Shown here: in pieces, positions 10,574 through 22,949 of the stretch
Layout: every line of letters starts with the position of its first letter
Numbering within the stretch: position 1 is the first letter of the stretch
DNA from: Sphagnum magellanicum
Lineage: Eukaryota; Streptophyta; Sphagnopsida; Sphagnales; Sphagnaceae
DNA: 64,000 bases
NCBI GenBank assembly: GCA_021904315.1
Contig: CM038907.1
Span: forward strand, 22,017,223-22,081,222
Reading direction: 5' to 3'
Translations under genes and position numbers: made by a program
Notes under the pieces: model-generated
Told to the model about the DNA's origin: nothing
Database searches by the model: none
Seen by the model: the letters and a program-made list of their open reading frames with translations, nothing else

Positions 10574-11400
10574 AGCTGTGGGATTATACGCACAACTTTC
10601 TTCTTCCTGGAAATGCTCGGCTGGTCAGACTGCCAGTTGCTCCCTGATATCTTCACAGCACAGTGCAATGCAATATTGCAACGTCATGAGTATAAGCTTC
10701 CAGCTTCGCCCTCACAACAGCTTCTCTTGCAGACTTTCCAGCGACAGCCTCCTCTGCAATAGTTAGTGGTAGTATCAACACGCAGCTGCAAGCAGCAAAT
10801 CAACCTAGTCCTCACCTACAAATGCCACAACAAATGTACAGAAGAAACCTAGATAACATCTAGCTCCTGACAGATTTGTTGTTGCTTTCAGCTCACATCA
10901 AAGAAAAGCCCAAGCTTGCTCAAAACGTCCCACCAACAGCAAGCTAAACTAAAGCTTCTATCTAGTCCCAGATTCAGTTCTTGCAGCTGATCACATCACA
11001 AAAAACCCAGGTGCGAAAATCTCTCCCAGGCCACTCCCAACCCCTCCACCCCATATTATCCCTCCGCCCACAACTGGTAAGCAAAAACAAACAAGCTACT
11101 TCATTCTCTGTTAGCTACTGCCAGATTTGTTTCCTTTCTTTCCAGCTCACAGCAAGCAAACGTGACATCTGCCACACATCTTGTTCCCCCAGCAATTTTC
11201 TAAAGCGAAAAAAAACACTCAGTTAACTTCACATTGTCACCACCATTCTCACACGAAGCTGCTGAACTACTACAACATTCTTCCACAAATCCTGCCCCTC
11301 ACGATCCTCCCTTGGATCTCTCTCTCTCTCTCTCTCACGCACGAAAGATAGTTTGTGAAGTTCGCAGACGCGCTTTGCGGCCGCTCTCGCGCTGACACAA
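10574..11400. other. Upstream region of the glycosylase gene
   Basis: This is the presumed promoter and 5' leader of the minus-strand glycosylase gene. I see no TATA box placed convincingly and no protein-coding similarity. A (TC)n run lies at 11317-11336. Confidence 0.4.
11317..11336. repeat. (TC)n microsatellite
   Basis: About ten TC dinucleotides in an uninterrupted run. Confidence 0.9.
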
Positions 11401-11404
11401 AGCA

Positions 11405-12095
11405 CAAACGCACATGGATGAAGAACAGCGTGGTAGACGAAAAAGTTCGACTATTCATCCACATGAACTTCACATTTGTATGCGTCCATGTGGATGAGAG
11501 TATCACAAACGCGCATGGATGAAGAAACAGCACTGTGGATGACAAATTTCGACGAATAATCCGCGTGGAGTTAACATTTGTATACATCCAAGTCGATCAC
11601 AAAAGCACATGGATGAAGAAAAATTTCTTGTGGATGAAATAGTTCGACGAATCATCTGCTTGGACTTTACATTTGTATGCATCCATGTGGATGAGAGAAT
11701 CACAAATGCCTATGGATGAAGAAATTGTGTTGCGGACGAAATAGTTCGACGAATCATCCACATGGAGTTACATTTTATGCATCCATGTGCACGAGAGAAT
11801 CACAAACGCACATGGATGAAGAAATATCGTGCTGGATGAAAAAATGACGAGTTATCCATTTGTATGCATCCATGTGGATGAGAGAATCACGAATCCATAT
11901 GGATGAAGAAACAGCATTGTGGACGAAATAGTTCGACGAATCATCGACATGGAGTTGCATTTGTATGCATCCATGTGGATGAGAGAATCACAAACCCACA
12001 TGGATGAAGAAATAGCGTTGTGGACGAAATAGTTCGACAAATCATCGACATGGACTTTACATTCGCATACATCCATGCGGATGGTGATTCTGGCT
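11405..12095. repeat. Tandem array, seven units of about 100 bp
   Basis: The marker CATGGATGAAGAA recurs at about 11411, 11512, 11610, 11711, 11811, 11897 and 11998, so most units are 98-101 bp and one is about 86 bp. Each unit also has GACGAAATAGTTCGACGAATC, TTTGTATGCATCCATGTGG and ATGAGAGAATCACAAA. CATCCATGTGGATG is a near-perfect palindrome. Minus-strand frames across it are repeat translations. The GGATGAA/CATCCAT elements recall the array at 750-1275, which lies upstream of the cyclin gene. Confidence 0.9.
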
Positions 12096-12149
12096 CTCGA
12101 TCCAGCGTCCCCTGGATGACATAAAAAGAGCTTCCTAGCAAATGAGAAG

Positions 12150-12260
12150 AGTCATCTGTTAATATATCATCCATGTGAGCGTGCTCTCCTCTATATAAAG
12201 ACAGACCTTCCTTCTCTCTCTCACAGTTTATCTTCACTCTCCAGGTTATCGCCTTTCCTT
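12150..12260 (+). promoter_or_regulatory. Promoter-like site with TATA box
   Basis: CTCTATATAAAGACAG has its TATATAA core at 12193-12199. It is followed by a pyrimidine-rich stretch (TTCCTTCTCTCTCTCAC), as at many plant core promoters. No intact coding region follows; the next recognisable sequence downstream is the DRP2 pseudogene at 12894. Activity is inferred from sequence only. Confidence 0.45.
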
Positions 12261-12893
12261 CGTTGGCTTTGCCTACCAAGGCAAGGATATTGTGTTTAGA
12301 TTCATTATAGAGTATAGTAGCTTAAGGGATTTTGGCCCCTACTAGGTAATAATAATAGGTCTATTTTTATATGAGGATTTTTGAAAGATGATATTTTGGC
12401 TTGTGTTGAAAGTTGAGATTAGTTACAGAGTTATAATATCTTGAAGGATTTTGGTTTCTTTTAGAGGATTTTTTGAAGATTATATTTTGGCATTGTGAAG
12501 TATTTGAGTTTCCATAATTCTTCTTTTACCTTAAGATACTTTTTAATGTAAATGGCAAGGCCACAGTGTGACACACCCCTTGTTAAGTACTCATTGTACT
12601 CTCTTGTTAAAGCACCACATGAGTGCAAATATGTTTAGTTCAGGATATGAGAGCAGGAGTGCAAGAAATTATGTGCTCTGAGATGTTTCTATCTCCAAGG
12701 ATAACTTGGTGGGAAGAATTAATTGGCTGCACCTTGTATTGAAATGTATGTCTCTCATATGAGAATGTCCAGTACTGAGCTTTACTTTTGACTGGTTGTT
12801 TGGTTCAGACCGGAAATACTGAACTGGATGTAAAGGTCGTTTAGATATGGAGCTCCACTTAATGTCAGTGGTTGCAAATGTAATGATTTTCAG
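12261..12893. other. Non-coding between promoter-like site and pseudogene
   Basis: No conserved reading frame is visible. If the promoter-like site is active this would be leader or intron. Confidence 0.4.
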
Positions 12894-15020
12894 GCAAGAG
12901 GGCCTGTGCCCACATCACAGGGTGGGAGTTTGAAATCTCTGAAGCAAGCTACACCATCAACTCTGCAGGTTGTTGGAGACAATGATGCAGGCATGCTGAT
13001 CTTATATCTCATTTTTCAGCTTCAGGTGTAGAAAATGGTTTTCTTGAGGTGCAGGATGTTGTGCATGCTGTTAACATATTCTCTATGGGTGTAGATAAGA
13101 TCTAGTCAGTTTGATTTGCTTCAGGCTGTTTGAAGCAACCTTTGGCTTGTACTTCTGAATAGTCACACATGACAACACATTTCCAGATGTTAACTTGAGC
13201 ACTGGACAGCTAATTGGGTAGGGTGTTCCAGGCTATCTTATAAAGAAGTGCAGAAAAAGTTCCTGGGCCAAAAGATGGTTTGTTCCCAATGAGAAAACCA
13301 ACAAGGTATATTCTGAACACCTATCAGGATCCAGTTTGCATGATCAACTGCTAATTCTTTTTGTTTGGGTTCATGGGTTTCAGCAGAAGATGTTTATCTA
13401 TTTCTTTTGATTGCATTAGTCTTTGAATCCATTTGCCTTGGTAGTAGATTGAAATGAAAAAGATTAGCCCATGGAACCTGTTTTCAATTTTTCCTGGAGT
13501 TTGCATACACCAAAACACCAGAGGAATGGAACTTCTGTGGTGTCACAAACTTAGAGGTGAATGATTTTCATGCAGACTTGCTGTTGCTTCAGTTCTGGCA
13601 GGGTAACTGGTAACTGTTGATTTTCTCATGCAACAGATGTGATTATTTGGCTATGGGTGCTGCAGTATGCTTTGAAGGAATAGAGCTTTAGTTTGACTCT
13701 TTGATTTGCATTGCAATTGATTGTTATAGCTTGTGTTTGCTGAATCTTGCACTAATAGGTGACTGTATGGCAAGACAAATACTGTGTAACAATGTTTCTT
13801 CCACCAAGATGAACCTTACTCGTTGTGGATGCTTGTAGAAGTGTACAATAGAAGATGGAGCTGATGATGAAGCCACAAAAAGTTACCACAAAAGTATTGA
13901 CAAAGGATAAAGCTTCATCAGATAGGCAGAACAATAGTGATGGGGGTCTTGTGTTCAAAATCAGTCAAAAAGTTGCATATAAGACTGAAAGGAAATTGTA
14001 CCTTGTATGTGCCACTGCCTCCATTTTGCAGATGCACCTTTTCTTATTGATGATTGAAATCAGATTCTTAAATCTCCATATGCTGCAGGACTGGCTGACC
14101 CTACTGTTCTCATCTTGTCATTTGGGTGGGTGATTATATACTTATCAACACATACTGCTGGGAGCTGATGAAGGTAGTGGATAGTTGTTGCAGCTTTTCA
14201 CTGCTATTTGTGATGAAGGTGATGGTTTGGCACTTTGTGGGCAACTCTCCTTAGATTATGACTGCACCCATTCTCATGTTAACTTCAAATGGTTGTTGTG
14301 GAAATTTTCTGCAATTTCATAGATATGTTATCACGTTATCTACCCTCCTTTGTAGTCTTGGCCTTTTGATTCATTTATACTTGTTTGGCTGGCAGGACAC
14401 TACTGGATTGTGTTGAAGGCCGAAACTATGGCTGAGAAGTTGGAATGGATGTCAAAGCTTAGATGGTGTATTGAGTTGACAAAAGGATCTTCTATTGAAG
14501 GTGGCTCTGGGCCAGTCTTTGACTCCAGCAGATGCTTCAATCCTTTAGAGATTCCAATGGTATGTCCTAACTTTGAATTGGCTAGCAACATCATCCTGTG
14601 AGAGTTGGTTGCTCAACAAAGATTATCATGTCCATATCTTGATCCAATGACCTTTGTGAAGAGTTCTGTGAAAAAAAATCTTTTCCATTTGTGCGATGTG
14701 TTGGCACATCATATACAATGTTTTGAAGCCTGCTCATATCTGTTGTGATTGTTTGCAACAAGATGTGTAGTAAACAAAGGCATCTACAATTTCTTCACAA
14801 ATGCAGGGGTGGTGTGTTGCAGGAAGTGACCACAGGTTTAATGAAGAGGATCTAAACCTGATGGTTCAAAAAGTTTGTGTTCAACACTCTTGCTGCCAAT
14901 ATTCCAAAAGTGGGTATCAATATGTTCCTTGTTTGGGAACTTCAAGGTGGTGTGAGATGGAGGGAGCTGATTTAGTGAGCAGTGCAGCAACGTCTCCATT
15001 GCATTCAATCAATGATTAAG
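12894..15020 (+). pseudogene. DRP2 (dynamin-related protein 2) pseudogene, PH to GED part
   Basis: Exon-like blocks in the order of plant DRP2: 12894-12968 (QGGSLKSLKQ), about 13222-13305 (GYLIKKC, then SSWAKRWFVPNEKTNK, start of the PH domain), 13500-13556 (FAYTKTPEEWNFCGVTNLE), about 13839-13992 (CTIEDGADDE, then GGLVFKISQKVAYKT), 14396-14559 (YWIVLKAETMAEKLEWMSKL) and 14807 onwards with a mangled GED start (EEDLNLMVQKV). Functional DRP2 is a GTPase acting in clathrin-coated vesicle formation. The GTPase and middle domains are absent. The fourth block changes frame between ATKS and TKDKAS. The GED block has lost the part between MVQKV and the sequence matching LAANIPK. Retained introns with GT-AG borders indicate a genomic, not processed, copy. 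Confidence 0.8.
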
Positions 15021-16335
15021 AGCCTTTAAGTGCTTTAAAAGGAAACACTGGAAATTTATGAAAGAAAACATTTTTGCAATGTAGTGTCCTGTGCAAGTAC
15101 TATTCCAGACCTTCACAACCCTGGATCTGTGGTGGCCTCATTTCTGTCAATAGCACTGGCATTGTGAGAAATACCAACCTTCAATGCAAGTTCTTTAAGA
15201 TCATTGGATGGAATTGATGGATGATGAATGATGCAACAAGGAGCTTCAATGTTGAATTGTCTTACCAGGTAGATAACTTTACAGGAAGCTTGAGCAAGTG
15301 GGTTTTGTGACATATGTGACCCTTTATGCTCCAAGTTTGTTCGTTTGTTTTTGTTTGGTGATATCATTATAAGTTTGAAGACAGGATATCTCTTCCTGAA
15401 GAACCAGTAGCTCCAGTTGCAAACCTCTTAGAGGACACTTAAATCAAAGGTTTTTAATAGTGACCGTTGGACTAGTAGAACCTTAAATTTGAGGATGGTG
15501 TTGGATGTGATATTCAGGGCATACTTGACATTAGTTGCCTTAGTGTTAAAGACCTTGTGGTACTTGCTTTTGCTTGGTTAGCCATCTGGAAAATATTGTG
15601 CCAGGTCCAGGCAATTACATGAGTGAGCAGCAGTTGAATCTATGTATCTTGTAGCAAGAATAATTACCTGAAGAATTGAATATGGGGAGAACTTAATGCT
15701 TCCCTTCAATCTAATGCCCCATCTATCTCTTGCACCAATCAGAAGGCCCATTTGCCAAAGTGGAATTATCTCATAGAATACTAATTTTATACTGTTTGAA
15801 CATCATCTCATGCATAGACAATATCCATAGTGATAAAATGTTTGAAGGATTTACTTTATTGTTAGGGTAGCTAGGCTAGTCACCTAACACATAAGAAATT
15901 TAAAAGAATTCATTCACTAGGAGTGATTTTTGGGGGGCATGGGATCTAAAGAGAACTTGTGCCTCACCTATGGGCATATCCATGGTTACAAAAATCAAGC
16001 AATTTGGTAGAGAGATGTGAAAGTTATGCCTTTTCAAACAAAGGGGGTCCATTGATTGGAAAAATTCAAGCAAATATTTGTTCTCCCTCTAAACATATGC
16101 TTTTAACCCTGCTAGTACACATTCAACATTTGACAAGTAGACACGATTAACCGTTGGCAAAATATAATCCAATGAAAATCAGTTCATTTCTTTATTTAAA
16201 AATGTTCATCCTCCATCAATAGATGTATCACTATCACAAAAAGTTGAAGAAAATTTATGGCCATGGGCAAAGACTTGTTTGTCTAACCTTAAAATCTCAA
16301 ACATTGTCATGCTTCTAACATCTTAGGTTTGTGCT
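15021..16335. other. Non-coding, nothing recognised
   Basis: This is possibly 3' flank copied along with the DRP2 fragment. I found no conserved frame, RNA gene or element end. Confidence 0.45.
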
Positions 16336-16339
16336 CTTG

Positions 16340-17770
16340 CTAGTGTAGGGCAATCTCATGTTGGCAACCTTGCATCACCTTCTCTTGTGTCAGTGATCAT
16401 GGTTCTTGTTTTATTCGTCTTGATCATGGTCATTGTTTTTTTTTGTGCTCCTAATTGTGGTTGTCACCTTCTCTTGTGTTCATGATCATGGTCCTTCCAT
16501 TATCTATCTTGATCGCGGTCATTTTTTTTTTTGGTGCTCTTGATTGTGGTTGTCATCTTTTCTTGTGTTCTTGATCATGGTTATTGTTGTTTTGTCTTGA
16601 TTAGGGTTGTCGCCTTCTTTTGTGTTCCTTGTGGTGATTGTCATCTTTTCTTATGTTCTAAATATGGTCATCATTTTTTTCATCCTAATCATAGTTGTTG
16701 TTTTTTATGCTTTTGATTGTGATTGTTGCCTTTTCTTGTGCTCCTAAAGTTATTGTCGATCAATGTTATTATTTTTTTTGTGCTCTTGCAATTGTCATTG
16801 ATCATTGTCATTGTTTGCTCTTGTGCTCATGAAGTTGTTGATCATTGTCGTAGCTTTTTATTGTGTTCTTGTAGTTGTTATTGATCATCGTCATTACATT
16901 TTCATGTATTTTTACAACTATTGTTGATCATGGTTGTTGCCTTTTTTATACTCTTGATAATCTTTGTCACTTTCTTCATCTTGATAATGGTCGTCACCAT
17001 TTTTTGTGCTCTTGTTGTTGTTGTTGTTAATCATGTATATTGTTGCATCTTTTTATTCACACCCTTCTCCCTTCTTTGTGTTCCTAATTGTGGTCATCAT
17101 GTTTTCTTACAATCCTATTGTTGATCATGGTTGTTGTTTTCTCTTGTTGATCATGGTTGTCACTTTTTTTGTGTTTTTTATCATATTATTTTGCTCTTAC
17201 AATTGTTGTTGATCATGATTGTTGCCTTCTCTTGTGTTGTTGGTCATGTTCTTCATTTTGATCATGTTTGTTGTTTTTTTTGGTGCACACCTTCCTTTCA
17301 TGTTTTTAATTTCAATCATCACCTTCTTTTGTGTTTTTCATTGTTCTTATTTCGTGTTCTTGTGTTCGTCACCTTTTTTTATGTTCTTACTATTATCATG
17401 GTTGTTGTTGTCTTTTCTTGTGCTTTTGATTGTGTTCATTGCCTTTTCTTGCAAACACCCCCTTTTGTGTTCTTGATCATGTTTCTTGCCTTCTTTTGTG
17501 CACACCCCCGCCTTGTGTTTTTGATAATGTTCATTGCTTTCTCTTGTGCACCTTCACCCCCCTTGTGTTCTTGATCACGTTTGTCACCTTTTCTTGTGCA
17601 CACCCTCCTTTTGTGCTCCTAATCATGTTCATTGTTTTTTTTATGCACACCATTGCCCCCCCTTGTGTTCCTAATGATGCTTGTTTTTTTTTTGGTGCAC
17701 ACCTTTGTCCCCCCTTATGTTTTTGATCATGTTTGTTGCCTTTTTTTATCTTGTTAATCATGTTTGTCCC
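16340..17770. repeat. Degenerate T/G-rich minisatellite, about 1.4 kb
   Basis: Variants of CTTGATCATGGTTGTTGCC and TTTTCTTGTGTTC recur dozens of times with an irregular period of roughly 35-45 bp. The strong strand asymmetry gives long hydrophobic frames on the plus strand (Phe, Val, Ile, Leu, Cys), which are composition artefacts. Copies toward the right acquire C-rich stretches (CACACCCCC). Confidence 0.85.
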
Positions 17771-20700
17771 CCACACCAAATGTTTATATTTCTTTCATAG
17801 GTCAATGGTATGTTACAACCTTGTTATAACATGACCTTTAATTTTTTTTCAAACCATTGTTCTTGCCATAGTTCTATTTTGCACCTTTGATGTAATCCTT
17901 AGGTTGACACCTTTGAACCTTAAAAGATGGGCTTTGAACCTTGTAACAAAATTTCAAAAAAAACATCGACAATTTAGTTTTGAATTCGAAAATTGACATG
18001 AAATTTTTTATTTAAATTCAAAGATTTATTTCATCTAAAAAATGATATTTGAATTCTGAAATTTTTTTCAGGAATCTAAAATTAATAGTTCAATTCTTAA
18101 AATTATTGATTGAGCTTTTAAGGTTCTTTTCTACTAGTGTTATTCATAATGAATCACTTTTATAAATAATTATAAATGATTATATTTATTAGTTGTAAGT
18201 TACGTTAAATAATTATTTATAGAACATAAATTTTTACATTTTATATTTTATATTTTTACAGTAAAAGAAATTAATTGATGTAATTAATGTTACATTACTT
18301 TAAAATCATTGTAATTACTCCATATAAGAATTAATTATAGTATATGCATAAAAATTTTCAATTGAACATAATTATTCATAATCTGTAATTTATAACTTTA
18401 AACTTGAATTAAAATATTGAAAAAATTATAATGTAGTTAAAATAATTATTGAAATGATTGTAATTTTAAGAATTATTAGAAATAATTTTTATTTTTATTT
18501 TTAAATTTTATGTAATTGCTTATTTATGATTTTTTTTACAATAATAAATGTAATTATATAGTTATTATTATTATTATTTTAATATTATTATTTTAAAAAT
18601 CTTCTAGGATTTTTTTAATAACAATTTTTTGGGTCATTATTTATAATTTTAAGAAAATATTTTAAATATTTTAAAAATTAAAGTAAATAAATTATTTTAC
18701 ATTAATTATATTATCTATAGTCGACCAGATATATAAAAATTAATAAAATATTTTAGCTATTTATTTATCTTTGAATTATGTATTAACAATTTATGAGAAA
18801 CTAAATAGCTAATTAGTTAAATATTGAAAAGTTTTTTTTTTTTAAAATTGATAATAAAAACTTAATATTTGTAGTGTATAGTTTATTTTAAATCTATGTT
18901 AAATTTAATCATTATTAATTAAATTGTTATCTAATTATCTAGTGAGCCATGTACTTGAATTGTTTATACATTTAAAAGTTAAGAACAAAAGGCATGAGGA
19001 AAATTTTGGAGTTGTAATTTAGTTTGTGAAAAAGTTGCAACTTCAAAATTTATCCCATATTGTTTGTTTTCCATTCCTATTTTGAACATTATATAAACAA
19101 GGGGTGTGGTCATCAAATTTCACATTAAGAAATTTGTGCATATGGGATAAGCTAATCAAAAGGCTTAACCTAAAACAAAAAAGAAAAGTTATGCATAATT
19201 TTAAACTATCAACCTCCCCAACCTATTTATCTATTTAGTTAGGTAGGTAGATAATATGACCTACCCACCTATATTAACCTATGTACCTACCTATTTTTTT
19301 ACTTAAGTAGGTAGGTAGGTTGGTATGTAGCCTAGGTTTGTAAGCACATGTTTATGTACCTATTTAGGTACTTACTAACCTAATATTCATATTTTGTATT
19401 AAATTCATCTTAAGGTGCCACGTGGCATATTTATATCGGGCCACATGTCATAATATAGAATCATCCAAACATTTGAATTAAACATCTTAGATTATTTCAA
19501 AATAATAATAATTATTATATTTTAAATAATTCAATATTAAAACACGTGGCAACACATCATTTGTTTCAATTGTGACCAAAATAATTGCATCATAATTGCA
19601 TGTGACAATATGTATACATTGGAGTCAAAGGATGAACTTGTATCCGTTGACTTTTCTTTCATCCTATACCCCTTGTTGTTTGCAACTAATGTTTCATGTG
19701 ATTTGTCTAAGGCAACTAATGAGATTTTAGTCGTAAATGTCATTTGCAACTAAATTTTAGTCACAAGGACTAGTCAAATATACATATTTTTCTTCTAGTA
19801 TATTGGGAAAAAAATTGCAAATTCAAAATTTAAAATTTTATTTATATATCAATTCCAATGATGATTCAAAACCATGTAAAACCTAATAATTATTCAATTT
19901 ACATGAATATGAAAATTTTCCAAAACGAATCTAAATTAATTTTGATCATTTTTATGTGACTTACTTAGGACCTCGGGACTAGTTACAAGTGTTTAATTAA
20001 TCTTTTTTCACCCTCAAATGTTGATATAATTTATTCATATTTTTATATGTTATTCTTGAATGTATATTACATCACTCTATGTAAATCATATGGGAAAAAA
20101 AAATCCTAAGTGAAATTTAAAATTAACAAGTGTGTTATTCAAGAGTGGTTACACTTGTAATGGTTCATTATATTGTAGACTTACCCTTACATCATTAATA
20201 CTTATTTTCAATTTTTCAAAAAAATTGGATAAGGTTGTGATCTCAAAGATTAAACTTAAAATTTTTCAAATAAATTTGATGTTGGAATTGTTTATGTGTT
20301 TTTAATGTTGGAATTATTATAATTACTTCCAAATTTTTACTCATTTGTGATTAATGTTTTTGGCAATTATTTTGTTATTTACATTTTTTTTTAATTTGCA
20401 CTATTTTTTCCATTTTTTTCCCAACAAGAATTGCCAAGTTAGGAAAATTCAAAACTAAAAACAAATGTTGGTTAGGGGGGGGGAATCCAACTATTTAAAC
20501 CCAAAATTCACCACATTAAATTATTTTTAATTTTAAATATTTTTAATAGGTCAGAACCTTTTCCAATTATTGCATGGTGTTCACAAATCAATTTGATTAT
20601 ATAAAGTATATATTTTGCATTGATCATACATAGTCTAATACATTAAGTCATTTCAAATGTTTTTAATATTTTTTTTGTTATTATGTTTTAATAAAAAATG
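17771..20700. other. AT-rich non-coding region
   Basis: Very AT-rich from about 17950 to 19000 with no frames. At 19380-19560 there are CACGTGG-type motifs (GCCACGTGGC at 19417, ACACGTGGCA near 19542). Similar motifs recur in inverted order near 34870-35050. Confidence 0.5.
19235..19380. repeat. TAGG/CCTA-rich simple repeat cluster
   Basis: TAGGTAGGTAG occurs together with its complement CTACCTAC in the same stretch, so the segment can fold back. A similar cluster lies at 35045-35140. Confidence 0.7.
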
Positions 20701-20737
20701 GGTGATTTGATTGTCATAATTTATGTGTTGTAGTTGC

Positions 20738-21536
20738 CAAACATGGGCAAGGAAAATAAGAAGCCAAAGCGGGATATCAATAAAGAATATCCCATGTGGG
20801 CCTGGGTTGATTTCAAATTTCAAGATGCCAAATTTTCTTAGGAGGTGAGGCAACTCCTGGCAAAAGAGTTGGATCTAAAGCATGAATTGATAGATGAGCA
20901 TGCTATTATAATAGACATTACAAGCTTCTTTGGCAATGTCAAAATGTTCAAAACCACTAATCCATTACTTCCATTAGATGCAAAAAAAGAGCTGGAGACA
21001 TTGTATTGGAAAATCAATGGCACCAGCCATATCACCAACAATGAGTTGATGGTATATGGTTTGTGAAGGGTTGGATAGCAAAATGGAATGGACACTTAAT
21101 TAATTGGGCTAAAGATGCTATTGCCATTACAAAGGAAAAGGTTCAACACTTGGGCAATGGCACAATGAACAAGCCTAAGGTGGAAAAATGTTTAGATGTT
21201 AATGAAAGTTCGACAAGGTCACAAGAAGGTACATGCACATGACATGTATGTGTGAAGCTAGAAAAGGATGGAAACATGTTTAATGTAGACATGCTAGCTC
21301 TTATAAAACCATTGTCTAATGGAAATATTAGCAAAGTGGAGAAAGTCCTAGACCTTGAACATGAGGTTTGGAAGCTAGCCAATGTACGTTTCAGGCAACT
21401 TGAAGAAAAGAAAAAAGTATTTCAAGACCATTTGATTGGTTTGAAGTTCAACATGAAAGATCACAAATTGGCCCATGAAATTGCTGAGGGCAAAATTTAT
21501 GCTCTGAAGGCATAACTCCAAAATTTAATGAATTAG
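20738..21536 (+). pseudogene. Decayed coiled-coil ORF upstream of the 5' LTR
   Basis: Three open blocks (from 20743, around 21060-21240, and 21252-21515) read in frame apart from a few stops and one or two shifts. The first begins MGKENKKPKRD and contains EYPMWAWVDFKFQDAKF. The last is a charged heptad-like helix (KVEKVLDLEHEVWKLANV, FRQLEEKKKVFQDHL). I do not recognise a family. It lies about 400 bp before a gypsy-type 3' end, so it may belong to an upstream copy of the retroelement, which has its own coiled-coil region in the same relative place. Confidence 0.45.
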
Positions 21537-21879
21537 CAAGTATGGGTTTTGGACCAAGTCCCATATCTTTTGTGAACAATTGACAATATTTAAAATATAT
21601 GAACCAAATTTGAGTTGGATTTAATAGTTTATCATGCCTAGATCATTGTTTTCATGTTAAGGAATTATTTGATAAATGTTAGTTACTGTATAGGGATTGG
21701 AACATATTGCAAATACTCCAAGTTTTGGGCAAAGAGATGTTGTTGATTTAGATCAACAAATTAAGAGTTCAAGGCAAACAAATAATGTAGATTTGATTAG
21801 ATGTCCATCTCTAATGCAACCAGTTCAGTGGAGACTTATGCTACAAATGACATCCAAGAACAAAAGTCAAAGCTGGAAA

Positions 21880-21946
21880 GTTAAATCTAACTTGGAACTT
21901 TGAGCTAACATTTTGAGGATGAAATCTAGATTTCAAAGGGGGATAA
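21880..21946 (+). other. 3' internal end and polypurine tract of a second gypsy element
   Basis: Sequence ending GAGGATGAAATCTAG, then TTTCAAAGGGGGATAA, closely matches the segment just before the 3' LTR at 33110-33167. A 'cgaggacgaaat ... aagggggga' segment is typical immediately before a gypsy 3' LTR. Here it sits in front of the 5' LTR. Confidence 0.7.
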
Positions 21947-22526
21947 TGTTATCCAGACTTGGTAACATGTGACTTAATAAGTTGATAGTGTAAACATGTT
22001 GCTAAACTTAACATGTGTCTTAACTTGTTATTTAACCTAACTAATTACTAAACCTGATAGGTAATGTTACTGGGTTAAGAAGATAGGTTGACAAGTTAGT
22101 CAACAAGTAATTTGTAGAACTTGTATTTGACAGAACCAGTAGTTAGATAGGTAGTTAAATAGGGTGTATTTTTTTGAAATTTTGGATTTTTAGTATAGGT
22201 ACTAGCTAATGATTGTTTATAATGGTTAGTTATGATTGTTATATTTTGAAATGGTTAGTATAAGACTATGAGGACATACTTGTTGAAGGGACATTTGGAT
22301 TTCATTCATGGTTATGTGTATCACTTTTCAATTATAGAACATGGATCATTTTTCTTTCAGCCTATTTCCTTCAAGCTTGAGCAATTTGTGTACATGTTAG
22401 TTTAGGATTTGTAATAGTTTAAGTTTTATTTTGTGTGTTTATGTACTTGTTGTTGTTTTAAGAACTTGTTGCTAAAAAATCCAAAGGTAAAATAACCTTA
22501 ATGGGAATAGAAAAACCCCGTTAACA
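21947..22526 (+). repeat. Left LTR
   Basis: Begins TGTTATCC and ends CCCCGTTAACA, with TGTTA/TAACA terminal inverted repeats. About 580 bp, matching the right LTR over its whole length. It lacks about 20 bp (near TATTCAACCTAACC) present in the other copy. Confidence 0.88.
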
Positions 22527-22949
22527 TTTGGTGAACATGTAGTGGATTAGAATTTAGAAGCAATCATGCTTAAAATTTTTGGTTAGATTTAATAATTTAG
22601 TAGATCAAGTTTGAAAATCAATCATGTTTCAAATTTTGATTTATCATGTGTTTGCTTATTTTGTGTAAACTTTAAAATTCAAGTTTTTGATCTTGATCTA
22701 GTCTAAAATCCTTAGGAATAGGGTGAAGTTAGGGTAATTTTTTTGAATATAGATAGGCACCTAATCTATAAAAGAAGTTTTATAAAAATTTCTGACTGTT
22801 GGGAAGGGTCAATCTAAAAAAAAATCAATTGTTCAAAAATAATGCAAAGGGCTTTCCAATAACTTGTTGATTTTAGAAAATGTCAAAAGCAGTCATTAAA
22901 AGTCTTAAAAAATAATTAGAACAGGTCAAACATCAACCTATTCATGAAC

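Noticed and set aside
11270-12279. Minus-strand frames across the 100-bp array
   Set aside because: They repeat the same peptide with shifts, so they reflect the tandem repeat.
16531-17779. Long hydrophobic frames resembling membrane proteins
   Set aside because: They are translations of the T/G-rich minisatellite, and overlapping frames show the same pattern.
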